Below are positions 48,518 to 60,389 of a DNA stretch of 64,000 bases, piece after piece. The stretch's first letter is position 1; each line of letters starts with the position of its first letter. The notes below the pieces were generated by a model that was not told the origin of the DNA, made no database searches, and saw only the letters and a list, made by a program, of their open reading frames with translations. The DNA comes from Bradysia coprophila (Eukaryota > Arthropoda > Insecta > Diptera > Sciaridae): positions 3,333,143 through 3,397,142 of the forward strand of contig NW_023503295.1 of NCBI RefSeq assembly GCF_014529535.1, in the 5' to 3' direction. A program made the position numbers and the translations under genes.

Positions 48518-50366
48518 TCCCAACAAAAATCTCTTCGAGAAAAGTGTGACGCAGTGTAAAGTACAATTTCTAAAATGAATGATATCGCTAGAGTTGACGC
48601 TTTCAGCTTCGTTACGCAAAAATGAAATTTTAGTTCAAACAAGCTGGCTTAGTTTTTCTCATCATCTGCCAAATAATTTTTACAAAAAAAAAATTTGACT
48701 GGAAACAACCAAAATTTTACCAAAAAAATCTGCGTCGCAAAGTGGCAAATGTTCAGGAACAGACCAGCAAGAAAATTTATCTGCCACATGCGACGCAGAT
48801 TTTTTTGGTAAAATTTTGGTTGTTTCCAGTCAAATTTTTTTTGGTAAAAATTATTTGGCAGATGATGAGAAAAACTAAGCCAGCTTGTTTGAACTAAAAT
48901 TGGGTGTAAAATTTCATTTTTGCGTAACGAAGCTGAAAGCGTCAACTCTAGCGATATCATTCATTTTAGAAATTGTATTTCAAAGACTGCGTCACACTTT
49001 TCTCGAAGAGATTTTTGTTGGGATATCAGTCGTTTGAGAAGTTTTAGAACATAGCTTTTTATAACAGTTTATAACAGAAATTCGGAAATTTGGCGAAATT
49101 TGAAAATTTGACGAAATTCGAAAATTTGACGAAAATCGAAAATTTGACGAAATTTGAAAATTTGACGAAATTCGAAAATTTGACGAAAATCGAAAATTTG
49201 ACGAAATTTGAAAATTTGACGAAATTCGAAAATTTGACGAAATTTGACGAAATTCGAAAATTTGGCGAAATTCGAAAATTTGACGAAATTCGAAAATTTG
49301 ACGAAATTCAAAAATTTGACGAAATTCGAAAATTTGACGAAATTCGAAAATTTGACTAAATTTGACGAAATTCGAAAATTTGACTAAATTTGACGAAATT
49401 CGAAAATTTGACGAAATTCGAAAATTTGACGAAATTTGAAAATTTGACGAAATTTGAAAATTTGACGAAATTTGAAAATTTGACTAAATTTGACGAAATT
49501 TGACGAAATTCGAAAATTTGACGAAGAAAGTAATTCTCTATCTGCCACCATTCAAGAAATATCTCTAAAACCTTAATTGACCCACCCATTTCCAACTTTC
49601 GACATTTTTCACAAATGCCCTTCTTTTTTACGCGTAAAACTCTGAGACTTTGCCGAAGAAAGTAATTCTCTATCTCTCATAACCCAAAAAATATTAGTCC
49701 TTTCATCCTACGCTCGAGTAGCTCAAAATTTGGTCACTCTAATCACTCTAGCTCAAACGAATCTGCCCCGATTTTTTTAATTATTTTTTTGTTCGAATCG
49801 TGTTACGAATACCTTTCATTTGATGGGTCGCACGCCTCTGTAGGTTTCAATACAGCTAAGCTACAGCCGAAAACGCGTTCCCGACCCTCGAAAACCACAC
49901 TCAGGAACCACTTCGAGGCCAATAAAACAAAATTCTGGTTTTTCCTGGGGTAATGGCGTATCACATTTTCATTTTTATGCCCACCCTGAGGCTCCTGCAA
50001 AATTTCATGGAGATTGGCTGACTAGTTTCCGAGATCGACCGTCGATAGATAGACAGATAGAAACATACAGAGTAAGTTGAAAGATTTTGATTGTTTGGAA
50101 AACGTTAATTTGGTGCATTTTCTATCAAAATGACCAACTTCAAAAAGATGTATCTCCGGCAATTTTAAAGTTACATAGTCGAGTGATAGCTCGTTTTGCT
50201 CGTATTTGAAGCGCGAATAAGATCGAATAGGATTTGTGGTGATACAGGCCAAAGTAAAGAAACTTAAATTCTCGCCTATATATAGTTGCCGCGTCTCAAA
50301 AAAATTTCTTCGTTTTTTTTTGGAAGTTAGACTGCGTCAAGTCCTCCGCTATCGCTCCGGACATGA
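48518..50366 (+). mobile_element. Helitron-like family D, copy 2
   Basis: It starts TCCCAACAAAAATCTC after an A and ends with the TCCG/CGGA hairpin and CATGA, followed by T. It has the palindromic module (48523-49021), the 18-bp minisatellite (about 49080-49525), one rather than two copies of the CTGCCACCATTCAAG block, and a shorter GATA/GACA run. Outside the minisatellite it is nearly the same as copy 1. Confidence 0.75.
49080..49525. repeat. 18-bp minisatellite of family D copy 2
   Basis: It uses the same GACGAAATTCGAAAATTT unit as 21525-21955, with a different order of variants (for example GACGAAAATCG and GACTAAATTT units). The open frames on both strands come from the unit length. Confidence 0.9.
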
Positions 50367-51187
50367 TTTAGGACAAAATAGATATTTTCATAAGTGCGGT
50401 GTGATTGACCTTATTTTCTCCACTCAAAAGGCCATGATGAAATCGCAATTTGTTGCTGAATGCCAGCACTTTCCCTCCCGTGGTGAGAAATAGTTATTCT
50501 GTGGTGGACGATAGATGTTTGTGCCTCCACAGCAGATACAACTTTTCCAACAAAGGGACCAAACTTCGAGAAAAATTCTGTAATTTTGTCACAAGGTATT
50601 AAAATAGAATTTTCTCACGTGAACTGCATTTTGTTTATATTTTCAAAAATGGTGTGGAGAATTTAAAAAAAAGGTTATTAACACGTCCACATGTAAAAAG
50701 TTGTGTTCATCGCGGGGAAAAATATGAAATTCCAACTCGCTTCGCTCAAGCTGCAAACTTCGCTCTTGTTGAAATATCCTATTTTTATTTGTTCCACAAC
50801 AAAGACGCTAAAGTATCATCTGAAGTGAGAAAATATAGCTATTTTTTCACCCAAGCTGTCATCAGACAAAAGGTCAACTAAATGGCATGAATCATATTTC
50901 AGTCTTTCATCTGCACCAGCCTTAATTATTGCTTTTCGCGTAGAAAAGGTCTTTATATCGGGAATTTACACCAATGTAATCGAAACAAACGGATAAGTAC
51001 AAACAAATACAAGAAAAATAAAAGAGTAAAGATAACAAACACTTTTATCGAGAAACCAAATTTTATTGCGAGTTTCAGTAGAATTTCCACAGAGAAAATC
51101 CCATGATATCATACTTGGAAATTTTGAAAATCGTCACGTCTCTTTTGACTGTGGTGCAAACGCGTGCAATTATTGTTGACAAAACAT
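50367..51187. other. Intergenic stretch, no feature recognised
   Basis: Short frames only (85 and 75 codons) without recognisable domains. Confidence 0.5.
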
Positions 51188-51398
51188 GTGATACACAGAG
51201 AGTAGCTAATATGACGACTGGGTCGTTTCGACGGATAGAGGAATTATGTCGATAGAGGAAATATGTCGAATGATTTTGAAATTGGTTGAGAGAAAATGGA
51301 TTGAATTCTCTCTTAAAAATCGAACTGTCATTCGACATATTCCCTCTATCCGTCGAAACGACCCAGTCGTCGTATTAACATCTCTCTGGTGATACACT
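51188..51398. mobile_element. Small inverted-repeat element (MITE)
   Basis: A strong inner inverted repeat pairs 51207-51245 (ATGACGACTGGGTCGTTTCG) with 51340-51377. Weaker pairing continues outward through GATACACAGAGAG and CTCTCTGGTGATAC. The true end and target duplication are not settled. Confidence 0.6.
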
Positions 51399-52342
51399 AC
51401 TCACAGACAGGGGTGTAACTTAAAACAATTTTTATTGTCGCTGTTTAGTACATTTTTGATTTTTGTACCAGCCCAGTTGAATGAATGTCGTTCAAAAACA
51501 TCGACTCGTTTTTTAATTTTCTGAATGTTATAGTTTTCGGCAACAACGATTTTCTGTTATAGTAACTTTTAACTGTCTTCGGCAATTGCCTAAGATCACA
51601 CCCTACCTAGTTGTTAGTTTTTCTATGAGGTAGTGTAATAATATGAAATGCGTTTAAAATGGAATCAACATCTATTTATGGGAAAGTAACGTTTTCGCAC
51701 ACTCTTTTGAAGGATATTGTTCCTGCTATCAGTAAACCGAAGCAAAACGGATAAGTGATGTAAAGATTTCAGTTCGATTACTAATTCTCTGACGTCATTT
51801 ATTGTATACACGAAAACATCACACATTCAATTCTACAATTAGTTCTATTCTGCTGTACAAAACGGAAGTGTTATTGTTTGACACAATTCTATGAAATTAA
51901 AAAAGCTTTCGAAATTGATTAAACACAACTCAATTCTGTAACGGCGCTGCGAAAAGTGAACTTTTCATGTGTCATTTGGGTGACACGTTCCCAATTTCAC
52001 TTTTCGCAGCTGGTTGCAGAAAACGTTGTATGCAAGACGTTGAGAAATTGGGTGCTTTTGTCACACATGTGGTCACATCACACATTATGCCAAATATAAC
52101 CTCATTTCTCAACTTGTTGCATAAATAACTTTTACGTACTTATTGTTCCACTCGTAGCTGGCCTCACACACAAATATCGAATTTCTTTTGTTCCAAATGT
52201 CATATTTTAAATGGAAGAAATGAAAAGAATGACGTAATTTACTGTTATGTGATGGAACACATGTGGAACGAATAAAACTATTTTGGAAACAAACAAAACT
52301 TACGAAAAGTAAAAACTTGTATTCTTTTAAGTAACTGATTAA
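51399..52342. other. Intergenic stretch with two hairpins
   Basis: At 51948-52012 GCTGCGAAAAGTGA pairs with TCACTTTTCGCAGC. At about 52030-52125 TGCAAGACGTTGAGAAAT pairs with ATTTCTCAACTTGTTGCA. No gene is recognised. Confidence 0.5.
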
Positions 52343-54253
52343 GAGCGCTCACCGCTTGCCAATTTTCTAGCATTTGTGCGCAAAAATGTTCGTTTTTGGT
52401 GATTTCTGCAAAATCTTTTTTAGCCCCGTACGAAGTACAAAGGGGCTTATAGGATTCCGATGCCGTGTGTAATTGATGGAATTCGAAGCAGACGGTAAGG
52501 GCAAAGTGTTTGCCTATGTTCACAGATGACGAATCCGCAATAAAAATTTTGTCTGTCCGTCTGTCCGTCACGTCGATATCTTGAGCAAATCAAATCCGAT
52601 TTCAAAAATTTTTTTTTCCCTGAAAGATAGTCAAAATAGTGAGGCTAAGTTCGAAGATGGGCATATTTAAGTCGTGAGTTAGGGCCGCCTAAGTGCTTTA
52701 AGGTCTTTTGGGGATATTTACGGCAAAAAAAAAACGTTGGAAATGTAAATGAAACGGCAAAAGATAGGTAATGTCGATACCGATCCAGGAAAAAAAAAGT
52801 TTAATAAAATCGGGTGAACCGCCCGTGAGTTAGGGCCCTAGAAGTGAAAGGCTACTCGGCCCTAAGTGTATTTTGCATATAACTCGAGTAAATTTCATCC
52901 GTTTTTCGTGATTTTTGTTTCATTTGAAAGGTAATCGAAGCCCAAATATAATGTAGCGAAGAACGTTTTAAATTTGGGTCCTTGGACTGAGGCCGCTCCT
53001 CGGCCCTAAGTGTATTTTGCATATAAATCGAGTAAATCCCATCCAATTTTGCTAGTTTTTGTCTAATATGAAAGGTAATTGAATACCGAATAGAATGTGG
53101 TGAGAAAAATGTTTGAAATTTGGGTCCTTGGACTGAGGCCGCTCCTCAGCCATAAGTGTATTTTGCATATAACTCGAGTAAATTTTATCCGATTTTCCTA
53201 ATTTTTGTTTCATTTGAAAGGTAATCGAACGAGGAATAGAATGTTGTTGAAAAAAAAATTAAATTTGGGTCCTTGGACTAAGGCCGCTATTCGGCCCTAA
53301 GTGTATTTTGCATATAACTCGAGTAAATTTGATCCGATTTGCCTAAATTATGTTTCATTTGAAAGGTAATCGAACGAGGAATAGAATGTTGTTGAAAAAA
53401 AATTAAATTTGGGTCCTTGGACTAAGGCCGCTATTCGGCCCTAAGTGTATTTTGCATATAACTCGAGTAAATTTCATCCGTTTTTCCTAATTTTTGTTTC
53501 ATTTGAAAGGTAATTGAACACCAAATAGAATGTTGTTGGGAAAAAAATTAAATTTGGGTCCTTGGACTAAGCCCGCTACTCGGCCCTAAGTGTATTTTGC
53601 ATATATCTCGAGTAAATTTCGTCCGATTTTCCTAATTTTTGTTTCATTTGGAAGGTAATCGAAGGCCGAATATAATGATGTTGAAAAAAAATTAAATTTG
53701 GGTCGTTGGACTAAGGCCGTAACTAGGGCTTAGGCCTCTCAATAAATTAAAATTTTAGGTCAACTTGAAATTTGTGTTACATTTGAAAGGAACGTCGTAC
53801 GGGGCTTCGTAATTGCTCTATGCGCAATTTCTAAGATGTACACATTTCATAATAATTTGACTTCAACTAGGGTGACAGACGCACTAGGGTCACGTGCGCA
53901 ATAGATGTACGGGTTCGTACGGGGCTCAGTCGCAGCAAATGCTCCGACTGTTCTGACGGCTCGTTTGAAAAAGTAAAACCACTAAAGCATGCAAAAATGT
54001 GTTACTTTTAAGGGAAAAATTGGTTTGTGGAAGATAACTTATCCCACTTGGAGAAATATTTGCAAAATGGGGGAATTGCACTTTTTGCAATGTTTTCTCC
54101 CAGTAGGTAAAGTTTTGACTCACAAACCAAATTTTCGCATGCTTTAATGGTTTTACTTTTTCAAAAAAAGATTTTGGTTCAGAGAAATCATCAAAAAAAC
54201 GAATATTTTCGCGCACAAATGTAGGCTGAAAAATTGCCAAGAGGTGAGCGCTC
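52343..54253. mobile_element. TTAA-type MITE (family G), copy 2, split by family B
   Basis: Both ends are GAGCGCTCACC in inverted orientation, flanked by TTAA (52339-52342 and 54254-54257). Arms match copy 1 at 46280. A family B element sits in the T run of the left arm at 52422-53963. Confidence 0.8.
52422..53963 (+). mobile_element. Repeat family B, copy 4 (nested in family G)
   Basis: It runs from AGCCCCGTACGAAGTAC to GACGGCTCG. It has about six internal units, here reading CGGCCCTAAGTGTATTTTGC, so it is a diverged subfamily. The right arm of the host MITE gives the unoccupied site: seven T, against six plus three around the insert. Confidence 0.85.
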
Positions 54254-54257
54254 TTAA

Positions 54258-55096
54258 AAATTTCTGAATTTCTTTTTTCTGAGTTTTACAAATATCAAAG
54301 TTTAAAAAACTTCAAGGCTTTTCAACTTCGGACAAGCGTGAGGAAACTTCGTATTGCAGGTAAATTTGAGAAAATGGATTGTAAGTCACTTTTTCAGTTG
54401 AGGTGTAAATCATACTTTCAAAAATAAATTTAACGAAAGAGGTCAATTCATTCGCTTCCCTTCTGTATATCTACCGTAAACACGCGTAAAAAACTTGGTA
54501 CAAAAGAGATGCAAGATTTTTGATAGAGTGAACGTATGAACTTCTCTCGCAAAATCGTGTTACACTAAGTTTTTCTGCGTTGCAGGGCAGATACAATTAT
54601 GTTGTTTCTACATGCCTGAGGGAAGATAATACTAAAATTTTCACATTTTTGTCGAGGTTTCCTCCCTTTCCGTTGTAAAGTTGTAAAGGCTTGATTTTCG
54701 ATATTTTCGCATGGTCCAAACAATCAATACTCCAAGACAGGTACCGAAAATTGTAGCTATTGCTAATTATGAACAAGGCTGAAGTATACATTTTCCTAGC
54801 CACAATACTTTCTTCTTTGTAAAAAATACTTGCACAATTGCACGCTCGTTCAATAATAAAGAATGCTCGTCATTACGATGACTACAGAGACAAATAAAAT
54901 ATCGCAATAGTCCGTATCGCCAAATTGTCTTATCATAAATTGAGCTATCTTATCAATAATATTGTTACAATCAACTCACCTGGAACGTTCAACAATATTG
55001 CGAGCACTTCAATTGACAATTTACCTAAGTTTAGTGAGTTTTTATAGTTTGATCGTCTTCGATCCAAATATTTACAAAATATAGCAAATAATCGAA
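54258..55096. other. Intergenic stretch, no gene seen
   Basis: The minus frame of 68 codons at 54597 has no domain. This region must include the promoter of the downstream protease exons, but I cannot identify it. Confidence 0.45.
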
Positions 55097-55334
55097 ATGA
55101 CGTTCCGGTCCTTCTATTTTCTATGTTTGCTTCTTGTTACGGGTGAGGCTTGACGCTATTCGTTTTGAAAATCGGAAAATTCTGTCCGTTCATTGTCAGT
55201 GAGGCTTGATTCTTATCCCAAATCGATTTTCAGTTAATTTGTGCAGAGGCGATGGCGAAAATAGTGCAGACAAATCGGCATCTACCAGAATCGTTGGTGG
55301 TACACTAGCTTATGCAGGCGAATATCCAGCTCAG
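55097..55334 (+). CDS. Trypsin-like serine protease, first two exons only
   Basis: Exon 1 (55097-55142) encodes a signal peptide (MTFRSFYFLCLLLVT) and ends at a GTGAGG donor in phase 1. Exon 2 (55234-55334) encodes a propeptide, the activation site STR-IVGG and TLAYAGEYPAQ, ending at a GTGAGA donor in phase 0. This is the same point, 15 residues after the cleavage site, where exon 2 of the 43802-47172 protease ends. No exon with HFCGG, AAHC or GDSGG follows in the remaining 8.7 kb. The intron has either been enlarged by the family B and LTR insertions and continues past the window, or the gene has lost its catalytic part. It is divergent from the first protease and probably a paralogue. Confidence 0.75.
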
Positions 55335-56037
55335 GTGAGAGTTTTCCCTTACTCATTTTACTTATCCGTAACGGAAACGAACAATACAGGGTAATCAGTC
55401 ACTCATCGTAATGATAACATTTAACAGTTGTTGTCTCCCAAAACGAACGGATGAGTCATTCTAATGTGGTCGATAACACAATCATTATCTTTAAGCACTG
55501 TTTTGCTTCATTTTCTTGAGATTTTTCATGAGTTCAAGGAATTGAGAGGTTTGATTCCATGTCCCCTATCAAAGGCTTCCTTCGATGAAAGAGAAGAAGA
55601 TATTTTGACAAGTACCCCAAGGCAAGTTAAAATAAACCGGTCTTCTGTCCTTTCGCGCTCAACGTACCACGTTGAAAGAGAAGCAAATACTTTGACAAGT
55701 CACAAGTCACAAGTCACTTTGACAAGGCAAGTTATAATAACTAGTCTTCGGTTTTCTCGCTTTAATCATAACACTATGGAAGTGACACTTCATAACACTA
55801 TGGACATGAAAACTGACAACTCGTGACCTTTGCTCATACCAATACTCTCCCTAGCATCCAAATTCTCTCAAAAAATCGATTTAGGGGGGAAAATAAGTTT
55901 GGGAAACGCTGATTTTTAATATGGCTTAAAAACAACAACAACACGAGCGAACAAAGTAGCAGTAATTCATAAACGTAGTTACCACCTCAATAATGGTAGT
56001 TTGGTTGCTAGGGAGAGTCTTGCTTATACTCATTTTT
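55335..56037. other. Putative intron of the second protease, unique part
   Basis: No protease exon or other gene is recognised. A short run of CAAGTCA repeats occurs at 55697-55720. Confidence 0.45.
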
Positions 56038-57086
56038 AGCCCCGTACGAAGTACAAAGGGGCTTATAGGATTACGATGCCGTGTGTAATTGATGGAATTC
56101 GAAGCAGACGGTAAGGGCAAAGTGTTTGCCTATGTTCATAGATGACGAATCTGCAATAAAAATTTTGTCTGCCCGTCTGTCCGTCTGTCACGTCGATATC
56201 TTGAGTAAATCAAATCCGATTTCAAAATTTTTTTTTCCCTGAAAGATAGTCGAAATAGTGAGGCTAAGTTCGAAGATGGGCATATTCGGGTCGGCCCTTC
56301 GTGAGTTAGGGCCACCTAAGTGATTTAAGGTCTTTTGGTGATATTTATGGCAAAATAAACGATGGAAATGTAAATGACACGGCAAATGTGTATTGTCAAT
56401 ACCAATCCAGGAAAAAAAAGTTTTTTTAAATCGGGTGAGTGGACCGTGAGTTAGGGCCTTAGAAGTGAAATGCTACTAGGGCCCTATGTGTATTTTACAT
56501 AGAACTCGAGTAAATTTCATTCGTTTTTCGTAATTTTTGTTTGATTTGGAAGGTAATCGAATGCCGAATAGAATGTTGTTGAAAAAAAATTAAATTTGGG
56601 TCCTTGGCCTAAGGCCGCTACTAGGGCCCTATGTGTATTTTACATATAACTCGAGCAAATTTCATCCGTTTTTCGTAATTTTTGTTTCATTTGGGAGGTA
56701 ATCAAAGGCCGAATAGAATGTAGTTGAAAAAAAATTTAAATTTGGGTCCTCGGACTGAGGCCGATACTAGGGCCCTATGTGTATTTTACATATAACTCGA
56801 GCAAATTTCATCCGTTTTTCGTAATTTTTGTTTCATTTGGAAGGTAATCAAAGGCCGAATAGAATGTAGTTGAAAAAAAAAATTAAATTTGGGTCCTCGG
56901 ACTGAGACCGATACTAGGGCCCTATGTGTATTTTACATATAACTCGAGCAAATTTCATCCGTTTTTCGTAATTTTTGTTTCATTTGGGAGGTAATCAAAG
57001 GCCGAATAGAATGTAGTTGAAAAAAAAATTAAATTTGGGTCCTCGGACTGAGGCCGATACTAGGGCCCTATGTGTATTTCACATAT
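56038..57086 (+). mobile_element. Repeat family B, copy 5, truncated by an LTR insertion
   Basis: It starts AGCCCCGTACGAAGTAC after a T run and includes four units of about 146 bp. It then stops abruptly within a unit at ATTTCACATAT, where the LTR begins. The missing 3' half is expected beyond the right edge of the window. Confidence 0.8.
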
Positions 57087-57304
57087 TGTTGAGAATTGTA
57101 TCTCATGAACATTCGCTGAATTACTGATCAAGATTGCCATTAAAATAAAAGACATCTAAGTGTACACTGGAACAGTGACACGAAAAAATATGTATGGAAA
57201 AGCCTCAGTTACAACTGTACGATCGATCAATAAAGACATTTTCCGGGGACAGCATCCCCAAGTCTCAGTGTTTAAATTGTAGTGAATTAGTAGAATTCCC
57301 AACA
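57087..57304 (+). repeat. Long terminal repeat (5' LTR), 218 bp
   Basis: It begins TGTTGAGAATTG and ends AATTCCCAACA, the inverted TG...CA ends of an LTR. AATAAAG is present at 57230. The next bases, AGTGGCGCAGCC, resemble the TGGCGCAG primer-binding site used by some insect Ty3-type elements. No second LTR is in the window. Confidence 0.65.
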
Positions 57305-58614
57305 AGTGGCGCAGCCTGAAAACAACTATTTTGTATAAAATAGTAGAAGCTCCAAACAGTGAATTTTTGTGAATGAAAAAGAAAATTCTCGACGCGTTAC
57401 TTAAAGAAAATGCGTCAGTATTATTGCAACCATCAGTGAATGGAAATCGGCTACGACCATAAATTTGAACTGAAAACAGAAGAAACGCAAAAAGCGCCGA
57501 TGTCTAAGGAATAATTTGTTCATAACGCCGGAAAAGCTATCTGAGTGTCAATTTCAATAAAGTCCATTGGCAATGTGGGAAAGAAGAAATCGAGTTCTGT
57601 GCCGTACAATTGAAATCAATGCAGTGAATCAGGATTTTAGTGAAAAATGTACCTGGCATACCTTGTGTAACTACATCGGAAATCGTTCTCTAAGAGTGCT
57701 ACAGAGATGAAAACAGTCTACCAGCCGCATGAAGATTGGTTGCATAAGTTTGTGTTTTGGAAAATCGTCTTTTTGATGAACCAACGCTGTTGGATTATGA
57801 AAAGTTTGCAGCGAGAATCTGCAAAAATCAAGTCACTAATTTGAACCTGCTACAAGCGAACGAGATGCTGCAAGGAGTAAACAGGAGGAAGCAATTCATT
57901 TTCGATCGGGTGAGTGACTTTATTGACATTAGTGAAAACGTAGCTCGGGTTGGATAGATGAATTAGATTAGGTGAGTGGTTCAGGTCGGTGAGTTCATAC
58001 TCGAGGTCAGGGTTTTTTTCGGGAACCGTCTTTCTTCATGGTTGATTGTCTTTCGAAGAAGGCTGTTGTTTTAGGTTCGTTTCAGAAAAATGGAAAATAG
58101 TTCAAACTTATTTTACAGCGGTTTTTTTTGTAATTTCTTTGTTGAGCTCATTCTTGTTCCGAAAAAATTGATTATGGATATCTGTAATTTAAGTGTGAAC
58201 AAATTGGAAATTTTTCGAAACGGTGGCGGGTTTGAGTAAGGTGATGAGGTAGAAGTGCTGTGGTATGGACGGGTTTTCGGCTTCTCTTTGTGGCTGCAGT
58301 TTTCAATAGAGTCAGGTAGATAGAATGCTCTGGTGTAAGTGGACACTAGGAAATTGACTGTGTAGACGATTACGAACGATCGAAAATGGAATTACTCAAG
58401 CGATGTGAGTGGAAAACTGGGCAACAGGAACGATAATGGAAAAAAAAAAAAACAGAAGAGCGAGAGTAGTTGTGAGCGACGACTAGTATACAGCGATGTA
58501 AGCGGCAACTTAATAAGGTTCAGAATTCATTGAGGAACTCCAGAAAGACAGCAAAATGAAAGTTTGACAGCATTACAAAACGATTCGTCTGGTCAACGTT
58601 TGGTAGAGAGTAGA

Positions 58615-58712
58615 GGTAAGATATTTACTGGGGATGTGGCCGGAGTCAGCTCAACGGAGTGTGGATTGGCCACAGGCAGTAAATATTCTTTCAAGAAGCC
58701 TTGAAATTTATC
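58615..58712 (+). repeat. Direct repeat, left copy
   Basis: About 90 bp containing ATTTACTGGGGATGTGGCC and GGAGTGTGGATTGG are repeated in the same orientation at 63295-63385, with a few substitutions. Confidence 0.8.
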
Positions 58713-60389
58713 ATAACAGATCGAACATTGAGAACGGCAACAGAATTGAATAAAAAGGGCTAGAATCAACAGTACTGATAATGAAATCAAAAGCCTAAAG
58801 AGATGTGGCCAAAGATAATTAAGCGTGAAAAACGGGTGCTTAAGAACGAGAATTTGATTCGGCAACATCATCCGCCAGAAGTTGATTCACAAACCAGCAG
58901 TTGGAAATGATTCGGGGCATGCGAATCAAATCAAGTGAATGTGGTAAAACGATTTATTGGGTGGCGTTATCTAATATGCAGAACAAACACCAAAACCAAC
59001 AAACAGCATAATTACTCTTCCCTTTCCCATAGATCACGTGAAGCGAAAGTTGAGATAAAATGCTGTTTCGAAAGCAATGATATTGGACGGTGGGAGCGAG
59101 TGAGTCAGCGAGAACCCAAGATGCTTTGTCCAATATTGATTTAGTCAGTAGCAGACTGACTATGACTGCATGCAGGAATTTCCAACTTTCACAAATTGAT
59201 GATTATCTTAAACGCGGTGCAGCAGTTCTTGTTGAGAAGAGTGTTGCCAACAAGTGAAAGTAAACGCCTCTGTTTCGGAGAATTTATGCGTTAGAAATTG
59301 ATTCGCGAACTAGCACGGAACAATCTAATTTGGTTGAGGAAAGCTGACAAATATCCAAGAAAAATTGGCAAGCTATTTTGTAGCAAAAGTTGGACTTGCC
59401 AACTAGTCTGTTGATCGTGATTTGACTTCAACTTCAAAGTGAGCTAGGGTGCAAGTGTACACAAATCGTTTTCATAAGTCGTGGCATTACGGAAAAAGTC
59501 TAACAGAAGGCCTAAGATACCTCAAACGTAGTTTGGTCGATGGCAGCATGCAATGGTGGAATTTTGGAAGGTGGTAGCAAGTCAGCAACAAAGACGATAC
59601 TATATTATAACGACGAGATGTCTGTCTTTCTTTCTTTCTTTCTGTCTGTTTGTCCGCTATTTACCGTCAAAATGAAAGTTCAGAGCAAAAAAAAAAAAAA
59701 AAAAAACACTTTTTGATATGTTGTAGGGAATGGTCTGAAACGTGGAGAAAACGTGGTCCGGTGAAAAGTCTGTTCGGAGATAGTGAAGTTATGACTGTGC
59801 GGAGGTGGAAAATGGCAGAATCGATATAACTCGGTTATTTTGAGAGATGGAGCGTCGGTGGGGGAAGAAGAAATGTTCCATTTATTGTGGGGAACAAAGT
59901 TGCAGAAGAAAGTTTTTTTCTAACTTTCCATCGGGAGGTGCTAGAGTGGATTTTATGGGTTTTTTTGAGGGTCTGGAAAATGTTTTAAATTGTGGAGCGG
60001 CTGTTTTGGAAGGTGGTGAGGCGTGTGAGACCTCAAATGAAAGGTATTGATGGTACGAAGCGAAGAAAAAAAAGTGGAAAAAAATTGGGGTCAATTTGTT
60101 GGAGTTAAGGTGGTAAGTAGGGTGTTTGACCACCAACGGGAAGACGTTTGTAATTGCGGAGCGGCTGCTTTAGAAGCTAGAGGGGCGTGTGAGAGTTTCA
60201 ATGAAAGGTATGGATTGTACGAATCGAGGAAAAAAAAATTTAGGAAATTCGGATCAATTTCGAGCGAGTGACAGCTCTCCAAGTGGGCCATTTTTGAGCT
60301 ACTCCAACGTACAGTGATCGATGATGATTTTGAGTTTTTCTTTGGGTGAAATGGATTTGTTTTCGGGGAAAGTTGAATGGGTTTTAGAG

